Positions 35,301 through 47,561 of a DNA stretch of 64,000 bases are shown in pieces. The notes under the pieces are model-generated. The model was not told where the DNA came from and ran no database searches. It worked only from the letters and a program-made list of their open reading frames with translations. Each line of letters starts with the position of its first letter. The first letter of the stretch is position 1. This stretch comes from Rhabdophis nuchalis. Lineage: Eukaryota > Chordata > Lepidosauria > Squamata > Natricidae. The DNA is taken from NCBI GenBank assembly GCA_039707465.1, contig CM077647.1:41880610-41944609 (forward strand), read 5' to 3'. The position numbers and the translations under genes were made by a program.

Positions 35301-38300
35301 GCAGAACTGAGCTGGGGCAATGGAGTGGTAGTAATACTACAAACTAAGGCCAGGTTTGCCTAATCACATGATGGCAAACCTCTGGCACGCGTGCCAGAAG
35401 TGGTATGCAGAGCCCACTCTGTAGGCATGCATGCCATCACCAGCTGTTCTTCTGGGTTCGGTCGCGCACATGCATGCCAGACAGCTGGTCCTGCATGCAT
35501 GTGTACAGCAGGAAGCTGCTCTTCTGGGTTCCGGAGCATGCATGCCTGCTGGATAGCTGGTCTCCACATTAAGACCAGCTGGCAAGGGTGCATGCCAGTT
35601 GAACACGCGTGTGACAGAACCTGGAAGAGCAGCTTGCCGCTTCACACACCAGCCAGCTGCTCTCTTCCAGGTTCCAGCGCTCCGGCACATGCATGGGCTC
35701 ACGCCCTTGCACACGCTCCAATTTCGGGGCACGGTGCCAAAAAGGTTAGCCATCACTGGCGTAATCTGTGTTTGTATCTTTCGGTTTTTTTGCCTAGGTG
35801 TAAAACCTTGCTCTTTTCCACATTAAATTTTCATGTTGGATAGAGCCAATATTTATCATTCATGAAGATATTGAAGAATACTGGGCCTAAGATGGAACCT
35901 TGTAGTACCCCACTTGCATCCCTTCATGTAGATATAATACCAATAAAGACTACTTGTTGAACACAGTTTGTCAGCCAGTTACAAATTCATCTGGGGGTCA
36001 TGCTGTCTACCTCACATTTATCTAGCTTACTAAGTAGTAGGTTGCGGTTAAGTTTGTCAAATGCCTTATTCAAGTCTTAATATACTATGTCCATAGCATG
36101 GTCTACTAATTTAATCAGTGTTAAAGAATGAAATAAGATTGGTTTAACATGAGCTGTTTTTTAAAACCTGTGCTGGCTTCTAATGATAACTTTATTTGTT
36201 TCTAGATGTTCACAGATGATCATCATTATCATTATCATCATCATCATCATCATCATCTTCCAGTAGCTTTCCAAGTATTGATGTTAGGCTGATTGGTTTG
36301 TAAATTTCTGGGTCTGTTTCCCCCCCCTTGAGGTGCACCCGGAGGCTCCAGTTAGTTCAGAATGCGGCCGCGCAGGGGATTTTGGGAGCATCTAGATGCT
36401 CCCATGTGACACCTCTCCTGCATGAGCTGCACTGGCTGCCTGTGGCTTTCTGGGTGCGCTTCAAGATATTAGGGACCACCTTTAAAACGCTCCATGGCAA
36501 GGGACCTGGTTATCTGCAAGACCGCGTCCTGCTGCCAAATACCTCCCACCGGCCAGTTAGCTCTCACAGAGAGGGCCTCCTCAGGGTGCCGTCGGCCAGA
36601 CAATGTCGGCTGGCGACCCCCAGGGGGAGAGCCTTCTCTGTGACAGCCCCTGCCCTCTGGAATGACCTACCCCCTGAATTACGTACCATCCCAGACCTAT
36701 GTCTCTTCCGTCGGGCCCTGAAGACACACTTATTTCATGCAGCCAGCCTGTCATAGCCTTGTTTAACTGGGTTTTTAGTATTGACTCTAAATTATGGGAC
36801 AAATTATTTAATATTTTAATACGTATTCTTACTTCTGTTTTTCTGTTTTTACTGTGGCTGTTCACCGCCCTGAGTCCCGAGAGGGAGAAGGGCGGTATAT
36901 AAATTAAATTAAATCAAATCAATCAAATCTTTACTGAAGATGGGAATAACATCAGCTATTTTCTAGTCCTCTAGTAGTTCCCTGGTGCTCTAGGATTTTT
37001 GAAAGATGAGATACAGTGCAGTGGTGAAATCTATTTTTTTTAAATCTATTTTTTCAGTTCTGTGGGCGTGGCTCAGTGGGGGGGGTTATGATTGCATGGG
37101 CGTGGCCAACTTCTTTTCACTTTTTAAAGCATTTTTTTCCTGCCTATTTGCCTGAACTGGCAGGAAATAAATGCTTTAAAAAGTGGGGAGGAAAGCTTCG
37201 GATGATCACGCGGATCCTCTGTGAGCTGGGCGATCCTTGGAAGCTTGTTTTTACTACGAGTTCATAGAACCAGGGACAGTGGTCCCTACCGGTTTGGCCG
37301 AACTGGGAGGATTTCACCCCTGATACAGTGGTTCTGAGATAACATATACCAGATCTTTCAGAACTTTGGAATGCAGATTCCAATTATTTGTATTCATCAA
37401 TATCAGACAAGCTTTAATGATCATATTTTTCAGAGTTTCCCAAGCTTCTTGAGTTGTTTTCCCATTCAGCATTTCAACCCATAAAATTTCTGAATTTAAC
37501 AAACTCAAACGGAGCCAAAGAAAAATCTGGCTCTGTCGGAGTTTGTTAAAATCAGAACTTTAAAATTAGCTTGTATTTTGCGTTATATTGAATTCCAATA
37601 TGACATGGTCACTCTTGGCCAAAGTTCCAGAGACTTCAACTTCCTCTATCACTTCTTCTGTATTATTAAGTATTAAGTCCTTATAGCTTTTCCTTTAGTT
37701 CCCTGCTTTATCTTTTGTCAACTAAGTTGGTTAGGAATCTGTTCAATCTCCCACTTGCTGCAGTGTTTCTCTCAGCTAATATCAGGATAGTTAAAGTCTC
37801 CCATTACTACTGTGGTATGTTTCCTACAAACATTTGTTAATTGGTTAGCAAAGAGTTCAACTATTTCTTCTGCTTAATTGGATGGCCTTTAGCAGTGATG
37901 GCGAACCTATGGCATGGGTGCCACACGTGGCACGCAGAGTCATACAGCACGGCACGCGAGGTCAGCTGGCCAGCGCTCATGCATGCTTGGCCAGCTGATT
38001 CAGCCATCTTTTGCCCTCTCCAGGCTTTATAGGAGCCTGGGGAGGGCAAAATGCCTCCCCACCCCCCAGAGGGCTCCTAAAAGTCCCTGAAGGCTCCAGA
38101 GGACTAAAATCAGCCCTATGAGCAAACTGGAAGTCACTTCCAGTTTGCTCAAAGGGTTGTTTCTAGTCCTCCAGAGCCTTCAGGGAAGTTCCTGAAGTCT
38201 CCGGAGGGCCTCTGGGAAGGTAGGGGGGCTGTTTTCTCCCTCCCCAGGCTCCTATAAAGCCTTTGGAGCCTGGGGTGAAAAAAGCATGTAAAAATGGGGG

Positions 38301-41300
38301 GAGCACCTGTCATGCACGCATGTGCACTGGGGGCGTGCACATTGCATTATGGGTATGGCATGCCTGCACATGACCAACCCCCCTCGTGCTCCCTCCGTTA
38401 TGGCACACGAGCCTAAAAAAGTTTGCCATCACTGGCCTATAGTGTACACTTCTAGCATAGCAATGTCATTCTTTTTTCCTTTTATTTTGACCCATATGGA
38501 TTCTAGGACGTTTTCTTCTTGGTTATGTGCATTTCTGTAGAGATGTAGTGATCTTTTTCATATGTAATGTAACTCCACTTCCTCTTTTGTCAGGTCTGTT
38601 GATTTTGAATATTTTGTATTCTTCCATTAGTACATTCCAGTCATGAGTTTCATTCCACCAAATTTCATTAATGGTAACTATATCCTATTTACCTTCGGGT
38701 ACTAATACCTCAGGTGCACCCTGTTTGTTTCCTAAACATTCCCCATTAATATATAGGCATTTGACTCCTTTATGTGTTTTGGATATGTTTCTTATAATCT
38801 CCTACTTTGTAACTGGGATTTTCTTCCTTCCCATCACTTCCTACTTCATAATGTTTTTCTTTTTCTTTCTTTCTTCTTTCTCTTTACTCCCAACCTCTTC
38901 ATATGATTGGTTTTTGGTAATTTTTTTTTTTGAATTAAGTTCTAAAGATTATGAAGATTGCCGCCGTCCTGTCCCTCCATCTCTACAATTAGTTTAAAAC
39001 TCTTTGGATATGGTGAGGTAGTTGTTTTCAGAATAACTTTTTTCTAGTTCGAATCGAATCGAATTTTATTTATAACCCGCTCTCTCTCCCCGAAGGGACT
39101 CGAGGCGGGGCACAGGGAATTAAAAACAGTTAAAAAAAGGAATACAAAATTTAAAACAATAAACGTACATAAATACTAACTAAAAGGCATTTTAAACAGA
39201 AAACCCTGCGCTAAAATTCCCAAATATTTACTAAAAATCCCTAAACAATCAGAAGAGACTATCCTAGGCCGGCCAAGCGAAAAAGATGTGTTTTTAATTT
39301 CAGACGGAAGGAGCGGGGGTCCTTGGTAGTTCTTATATCGGGGGGAAGGTCGTTCCAGAGGGCTGGGCCCGCCACAGAGAATGCCCTTCCCCTGGGCGTC
39401 GCCCGCTGACAAAGTCTAGTGGACGGCACCCGGAGAAGTCCCTCTCTGTGGGAACGAATCGGCCGTGAGGATGTATGGGGCAGGATCCGATCCCGCAGGT
39501 AGCTAGGTCCCGAGCCATGGAGCGCTTTGAAGATGACAACTAACACCTTGAAGCGCACCCGGAAGACGACAGGCAGCCAGTGCAGCTCGCGCAAGAGCGG
39601 TGTTACGTGGGTGGATCTAGAAGCACCCATAATTGCCCGCGCGGCTGCATTCTGGACTAACTGAAATCTCCGGGTGCACCTCAAGGGGAGCCCCATGTAG
39701 AGAGAGTTACAATAGTCCAGTCGGGATGTCACGAGAGCATGAGTGACTGTGCGAAGGGCGTCCCGATCCAATAGGGGGCGCAATTGGCGAACCAGGCGAA
39801 CCTGGTAAAACGCCCTCCTGGCCACGGCTGTCACTTGATCTTCCATGGACAGCCGGGCATCCAGGAGGACACCCAAATTGCGCACCCCATCCACAGGGGC
39901 AAGATGTTCGCCCCCTATGGCCAGCGATGGAGTGAGCTGGTTGAATCGGGCAGCCGGAAACCACAGCCACTCGGTCTTGGTCGGGTTGAGCCTGAGTCCG
40001 TTACTTCCCATCCAGATCCGCACGGCTTCCAGGCACTGGCACATCACCGCTACGGCATCGTTGGGGTGGTTTGGGGTAGATATATACAGCTGAGTGTCAT
40101 CAACGTAAAGATGGTACTCTACCCCAAAACCACGGATGATCTCATCCAGCGGCTTCATATATGTGTTGAACAGGAGAGGCGAGAGGACCGACCCCTGAGG
40201 CACCCCACAAGTGAGGGGTCTCGAGGTCGACCTCTGCTCTCCTGCCAACACAAATTGCGATCGGCCAGAGAGGTAGGAGGAGAACCACTGTAAAACGGTG
40301 CCTCCCACCCCCAACCCCCCCAGCCGATGCAATAGGATACCATGGTCGATGGTATCGAAAGCCGCCGAGAGGTCTAATAGGACCAGGATGGAGGAGCAAC
40401 CGCCATCTCTGGCCCTCCAGAGATCATCAACCAACGCGACCAATGCCGTCTCGGTGCTATGCCCGGGCCGGAAGCCGGACTGGCGCGGGTCTAGATAATC
40501 AACTTCCTCCAGGTGACGGGGAAACTGTTCTTGTGAGGTGCAGCTCTTCATGTGGGTGATGCAGACCATGGCCTAGAAAGCTGAAATTATGTTGACGATA
40601 CCAGTTTTAAGCCAGTTCTAAAATCCTTTGCTTCTCATTGGATGTTGGCCTTTTGCTGGAAGTATAGTTGAAAACATCACTTGTTCTCCTAATTCTTTAA
40701 TTTTCTTCCCTAGCAATTGGTAATCTCTTATTATTGTTTTCAAGTTTATTCTTGTGTGATTGGTCATGTGTAGGAGAAGAAAGGGGTAGTAATCTGTGGG
40801 GTTGGTTATTTTAGTAAGCTATTCAGTTACATCTTTGATTTGTACTCTATAACTCCCCAGATTGATTGTCTACTCTGCAGACTATAGTTTCTGTTTCCCT
40901 AAGAATTGAATCTCTTTATCACCAACATTCACCCTTACTTTTCCTTGAGGAAGTCTGGAATATTATTTTCCTGTTACAGGAATGCTTGCTTATACTTCTT
41001 TTTTAGAAACTATTAATGAATGCTCTTTTATGAGTGTCTGTTATGAAAGCTATTGTTAGTTCCAGAGGGGCTTCATTGGAATAGGCTAGGGTACCGAGTA
41101 GGGGCCTTGTTCTTGGTTATTGTGGTTTTCTTCTATAAGTGACGTGTTTCCATCACTTCCTCTTTAGGTTCATATATAGGATCATTTTAATGGAAGCTGT
41201 GTGCTTGCTATTGTGTTCAATTTGGGTATGTCGGTTTTCTTTATGTTTATATATGGGGCCATATTTAAGAAGCTGATTGCTCCCTGTTGTGTTTTATTTT

Positions 41301-44300
41301 GGTGTACTCTTCTGGTTTAAGTTGGTAGAAACTCCAGAATTCCTAAAAGTATCCATTAGAAATTATTTATTTAAGCAGATGTCAGTACAATTGCTGTAGA
41401 TCTAGAGCAGTGGTTCCCAACCCTTTTTTGGCCATGCCCCACCTAAGCAGCTCTAAAACCCTGATTCCTCCCCCCCCTCCCCGTGACATATAATTCTTAT
41501 TTTATTCAAAAAGTAAACTCTACTCACGTGGAGGAAGTCTAAAAGGCCATTAACTTGGTTTAAACAAGTTTCAAATTGCTCCCATTAAAAATCAAATTGC
41601 CCTCCTGTGGATGTGGACCCCATGTTGGGAACCACGGTTCTAGAGTAAGTCAGTAGTGGTTACATAATAATCACTTTCGGTAGTACAGTGCATTGAATTT
41701 CTTAACTTTAATTCTGAAGCTCAGAAAAGAACATTTAATCATTAGAATTTTAATTTGGTAGAATGTGGCAGTTCAAAGACTAAGCTGAAAAAATTCAGTG
41801 ATGTTTTGGGAATGGGTTTCCCGTCATCTCAGCAGAATAATTTCAAAGCAAATTATCAGTTAATTGTCTGTTTAGAGGACATTATTTATTGGAAACCTGT
41901 AAGGTTAATATAGGCTTTTGAAATAATAACAGATCTTAAGGACTTCTCCCTAGCATTCAGCTACTTTTTCCTTCAGGGAGAAAAAAAAACCATAGCAAGA
42001 AATGCTCTGATAACTTTTTCTCCATAGTTCCTAATTCCAACCATGAAATAAAAGTGAACAGCCAAGATGCCTAAAAGGAAAGTTTAATTAAAATATCTGT
42101 GGCTCATCACAATAGAATGCAAAGTTATAAAACTGTAATTATCAAAAGTGGATATTTTGTTTTTCACAATTCCAAACTAAGTAATTAACCCACTGAAATC
42201 TACTGGGTCTCTGTGATTAATATTAAGTTTTTCCAAAGAAAGCAAAGTATTTGTAAAATCTGTAGCCACATCTTATCTAAGACGCTTAAGGATTCATATA
42301 TGTAAAGCTCACTATGATGTCGTCATGCTTCAAAATAATAGAACCAGTAATTTAAAGGTTTTCATATGAAAATCCTTAATAATTCCAATCCCAACTATTA
42401 CAGGTGATTTGGTTTGAAATAGGTCTGATTAATAGCAGTTTGGAAGTACTTCTGTTCAGGTTCTAGCCTTTTCAACCATTATATTCATTTGGATTTAAGG
42501 GAGTTTCAGTGGTAGTGGAATGCTTGTGCTCATTTCCTGTAGTGTTGAAATCTTGATTGATTCCTGATATTTTATTTTATTTTATTTTATTTATATATTT
42601 TTTTATTTTTATGAACACTATAACAAAAATAACATATACAGTACGATACACTGTTTCACCCAGTGCTATACAATGGAAAGGAAAATTTGATTCTTCAGAT
42701 ATCTTCAAATATCTTTAAGTCCTCCAAAATCCACGTTCTCTGGGTACAGGTGTTGAAGCATCCAAGGTCCCAAGTGCATAGTCCACAAATGGCTTCCAAG
42801 TCTTCCAAAAAACATCTTTTTTATAAACACCCTCTCTAAATTTAATATCACATGTCATTTTATCATTTAAAGCTAATTTCCACATTTCACAATACCACTC
42901 TTCTATTTTAATATTCGTCTCTATTTTCCAATATCTTGCTATTATAATTCTGCCCATTATAATCATAATTCTAATCAATTCTTTCTCATGTTTTGTTAAT
43001 TCTAATTCCTTAATTATCAATAATAATATAGTTTCTAATCTCAATGTTATTCTTTTCTTCATCATTTCAAATATCGTTTCCTCCAATTTCTGCCAAAACT
43101 TTTTAACTTTATCACATTTATACCACATGTGTTCGTACGTTCCCAATTCCATATTACACCTCCAACATTTATTACTTATTTTTTTATCCATCAATGATAA
43201 CCTCAATGGAGTCAGATACCATTTCCAAACAACTTTAAAATTATGCTCTTTAATCCTTATGGATAAAATCCTCATGATTCGACTCTTCCAATTCACATTC
43301 CAATCCGAGTCTAATATTTTAATCTTAAGTTCTTCCTCCCAATTCCTCTTCATTGCCATTTGTGGTTTCTCATTGAAATTTATAATCTTGTATATCTTAC
43401 TAACGAGTCCTTTTAACCCAATTTCGTCCTTAATAATTTGAGATACTAGATTTTCAAATTCAGTTTCGTTTCTACCTATTTTACATATTCCCCTTACATT
43501 CGTAGTCCATTTTTCTATCTGTATTTTTTCAAACCAATTTAACCCAAATTTTTTATTTGAGATGCTACCATTAAATCTGACAGAGAAAGATATGGAAGGA
43601 TATCAGAAGAAATTAGATAAATTCTGTAATGGTGGGAAAAGACCTAGGTTAATGAAGAAAATGTGGTATCAAAACCAAAAGGAAGTTGGATTGGGAATTC
43701 CCAATCTACTTAATTATTACCGGGCCTATAGTATTAGAACTGTGGTAAAAATACTTAAAGGAGGAGATGGGCACTGGGGAGATTTAGAGTTAAAAGATAT
43801 TAAAAGATTTGGTCATGCATGGTTTCTAGACAAAGCAAAATCAAAAAAGATAATCAATAGTTATTGGTTAAAGGGATTGAGTAAAATTTGGAATAAATTT
43901 ATTAAAACATTAATCCCAGATATAACCTTTTTGGGAAAGACAATTGGAAACTGGCCGATTAAAACCAATACAACCCGTGAGAAAGTAATTGAAGAGGAAA
44001 ATATAGAAAGTATAATAGACTGGTTAAAAGCCTTAGGAAATGAAAGCAGAAAAAAAGAAATAATGGAAAAATTGGGGTTAAATTGGTTTGATTCCTGATA
44101 TTTTATTAATATGACCTAACAAATGATTTACTCAAAAACTGAGATATTTCTGGCCTGTATTTGTTCCCCTTCATTCAATTATTGGGTCTCTTCATTTCTT
44201 TTGCCATTACTTTTTGATTAGTCTGCGGATATTCTGCATCATTATATTTCTGCAAATGTCCTTTTGTTGTTGTTATGATTCAGGTGTGTTTGTGATTTTA

Positions 44301-45479
44301 GTTAAATTTGCAATTTAAGAGTTGATAAAGATTTTAAGGAGTATTTAATTAGAAGTAATCTGACTTTTGTTTTAATTTCTACATAAATCTTTATTACCTT
44401 GTTGTCTTTTGAACATAAGAAATGTTAGTATATATTAAAAGAATAATTATCCCTGATGTAATTAAATTATATGTTCTCAAACATTTGTTAAAGAACAAAT
44501 CAATACAAATTCTTAATACTTTTATTTGACAATTGTAGTGTATGAAAGGATTTTTTGGTGATTCTATAATGGGTTAATCCTAAATAATATAGTAAGAAGT
44601 TAATTATGGCTGAAATTGATAATATCTTATTTAGGAGTAAGCTTCACTGAAATTGTGGGGTTTTCTTGGAGTAAATGTATTTTTAGAGTGACTTATGTTG
44701 CTTAAAATTTTCTAGGAACCATGTGTTTCAAATGTAAAAGGTGGGCTTACTACAGTTATAAAGTTAATTACTGGTATATTTGCCCTATGCCCCTGTGGGA
44801 TTTTGTTGATTGTTTGCAGGTGGTGGCAATGATATTGTCTAGCTCAGGGGTCCCCAACCCCCGGACCGCGGACTGGTGCCGGTCTGTGGCTGGGTAGGAG
44901 CCGGGCCGCAGGGCTGGAGAGGAGGAGGAGGGAGGAGGGGGCAGCCCCCTGAGCAGAGCGCGCGGGAGAACGCAGGCGCGGCTGTTCGCACCGTTGGAGT
45001 GCGGCTCTTCCTTCACCCTCGTCGACGGAGGGACTCCTGGGTGCCGCCGGAGCAACCATCCCTACCGGCCACCGATTCCCTCCCCCCCGCGAAGCCTCCC
45101 CTGATGGCATGCCGGCCACTCGTTTTCTTCCAGGGGCTGCAGAGGCTCCGTGGGCGGGGGAGGGAACTGGCGGCCGTAGGGAGGGTTGCTCCGGCGGCGC
45201 CCAGGAGTCCTTCCGTCGACAAGGGTGGAGGAAGAGCCCCCACCATCTCCTGCGTTCTCCCGCGCGCTCTGCCCAATGGGCTGCTCCCTCCTCCTCTCCA
45301 GCCCTGCGGCCCAGCTCCTACCCAGCCACGGAGCCTGACCGAGCGAACGAGTGACCAAGCACAGCGGGCGGGCTGAGGAGGCTGGGGAGGGGACGACGAC
45401 GACAGACACACATAGAGAGACAGAGAGAGGGAGGGAGGGAGAGAAAGATAGACAGAGACACAGAATGAGTGAATGCAAG

Positions 45480-45510
<31 letters not shown>

Positions 45511-45816
45511 GACAGAGATGGGCGGATGAGGGAGAGAGACAGAGAGAAAGAAAAAGAGAAAGAAAGAAAAAGAAAGGGAGAGAGAGAGAGAGAAAGAGAC
45601 AGAAAGGAAAGGAAGAGACAGAAAAAGATACAGAAAGAGAGAAAGAAAAAGAGAGAGAAAGAGGAAGAGAAAGAAAAAGAAAGAAAGAGAAAGAAAGAGA
45701 AAGGGAAAGAGAGAGAAAGAAAGAAATAGAGAGAGAGAGACAGAGACAAAGAAAGAGAGACAGAGGCAAAGAAAGAGAAAGAAAGAGAGAGAGAGAAAGA
45801 AAGAGAAAGAAAGAAA

Positions 45817-45856
<40 letters not shown>

Positions 45857-47527
45857 ACTTATGACCACAGTTGAGGCCAAAAGTTTGGTTGCTAACCAAG
45901 ATCATTGTTAAGTGAGTTTCACATTTTCCAAGTTGGCCACGCCCACCCAGTCACAGGACTGCTGAGCCACTCAGCCGGTCCGCAGAATTTTCTTTAAAAT
46001 GAAACCGGTCCCTGGTGTAAAAAATGTTGGGGACTCCTGGTCTAGTTGAATATGACACAACTATGACAATGACCTTTAATGATATTAGTAAGAAAGTTGA
46101 TCAGCCTAGGAAAAATATTGCTGAATATTAGAGAAGAATGTTACTGGTACAAATTTTAGAATTTCTGTGAATTGGAAAATAAAGAACAATCATTGAAAAC
46201 TGTGGGTACTTTAAAGATAGAAATAATATTGTGTTAGAACCTGTGTTAAACACAAATAGGTATCGTAATATAAAGTTAGTTATGATTAATTAGAATTTAT
46301 TCTTAGGTAAGTTTTTGTCACTATATGATTTATTAATTGGAATTTAAATAGTAGTTAAGTATTCTTAAAACTTGTCCGTAATTAGGGAATTTTATGCTTT
46401 TTTTCTCTGGTCACTTGGCTTTTCTATGATATTGCCAATTTCACATTCCCCTAAGTTTTAAAAGTAGTATACCATATGTCTTTCATTTGGGGAAAATATA
46501 ATAAGTAAAAATCTAAAGATTCCTTTAGGCTAGAGATCTTTTTCTGTGGTTCTTGGAATCCTGCCTACATTGCTTGAAATCATTTTATTGCTGTAAAACA
46601 CAACGTTTAGCACTGTGTTACCCTATATCAGTGATGGCGAACCTTTTTTGGCTCACGTGCCATAAGTGAGGGGAAATGCAGTGGGGTCATGCGTGGGCGT
46701 GTCACATCCATAATGCAACGCGCTACAGACGTGGACCCCCCCCATTTTTTGCATGCTTTTTTTGTCCTCCCCAGGCTCCAGAGGCTTTATAGGCACCTGG
46801 GGAGGGTGAAAACAGCCTCCCCCGCCTCCCCAGAAACCCTCTGGAGGCTTCAGGGACCTTCAGCAGGCTTCTCTGAAGCCTCCGGAGCACTTAAAACGAC
46901 CCTCTGAGCAAACCAGAAGTCTGTTCCCAAACTTCCCGTTTGCCCATAAGGCTGTTTTCTTGTGCTCCGGAGGCTTCAGGGAAGCTCATGAAGCCTCCGC
47001 AGGGCCTCCGGGTGGAGGGGAAAAAGCTCTTTTCGCCCTCCCCAGGCTCCTATAAAGCCTCTGGAACCTGGGGAGGGCGAAAAATGGCTTTAAAAAAGGG
47101 TGAACTCAGCTGGCCAGCACGCGCATGCACACTGGCCAGCTGACAGGGCAGCGCCTCATGTGCCCTGACGAATGGCACCGCGTGCCACCTGTGGCACATG
47201 TGCCACAAGTTCGCCATACCGGCTCTATATGCTTCTAAATTTCAACAACGGTTTTAATACCTTAATACTTTCCATACTTCCATACTTCAATATTTTCCAC
47301 AAAGTATATTATTTGTTTCACCCATGGTGTTAAGGATATACATATCTATGGAAGGGTGGGGGAGAACCCTGGCAAAAAAAGTAGAGAAAAATGTGACAAA
47401 AAGTAATGTGAAACCCAACTCTGATACCCAACTAAAAAGATAGTTGAATTATTTGTTGTATATCTGTTGGTTCTGTGTTGAATATATAACCAATTTCATT
47501 GTAATTTTTACAATGACAATAAAGATT

Positions 47528-47561
<34 letters not shown>

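Larger units (their letters stand above)
34925..41340 (-). mobile_element. Old CR1 LINE, near complete but split by younger insertions
   Basis: Blocks of one ancient minus-strand CR1 appear in consistent order. The 3' end is at about 34930-35010 (AGGTTCCTTCCAGTTC motif). RT remnants lie at 35766-36310, 36925-37018 and 37323 onward. The middle endonuclease includes TVVMGDFNYPDI (about 37800). The N-terminal endonuclease has IWWNETHDWNVLMEEYK (about 38640-38690). Finally ORF1-like sequence with DYQLLGKKIKELGEQVMFST lies at 40670-40740. The copy has many stops and shifts. It is interrupted by hAT insertions (35011-35758, 37019-37322, 37893-38434) and younger CR1s (36322-36920, 39047-40529). The 5' limit is approximate. 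Confidence 0.85.
44845..46039. mobile_element. hAT element, 1195 bp, with large palindrome and GA tract
   Basis: The left end CAGGGGTCCCCAACCC pairs with minus-strand CAGGAGTCCCCAACAT. Flanks GTCTAGCT (44837-44844) and GTCTAGTT (46040-46047) match at 7 of 8. Inside are a GC-rich palindrome (44880-45336), a purine tract (45364-45857) and a 5' fragment of the CAGGTTATCCTC MITE family (45858-45955). Long frames on both strands here are low-complexity artefacts. Confidence 0.93.

Noticed and set aside
35391..35843. 150-residue Cys/Ala/His-rich frame and its minus-strand partner
   Set aside because: Runs through the hAT element into CR1 sequence; composition reflects TGCATGC repeats.
36226..36259. 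CRISPR-like or other spaced repeats
   Set aside because: Simple trinucleotide microsatellite; no spacer pattern, and the genome is eukaryotic.
43562..44098. 178-residue frame as a separate host gene
   Set aside because: It is the inverted 5' half of the L1 insertion; the protein continues on the other strand.
45062..45905. Long minus-strand frames rich in Ser, Leu and Phe
   Set aside because: They are the complement of a purine simple-sequence tract, with no domain structure.
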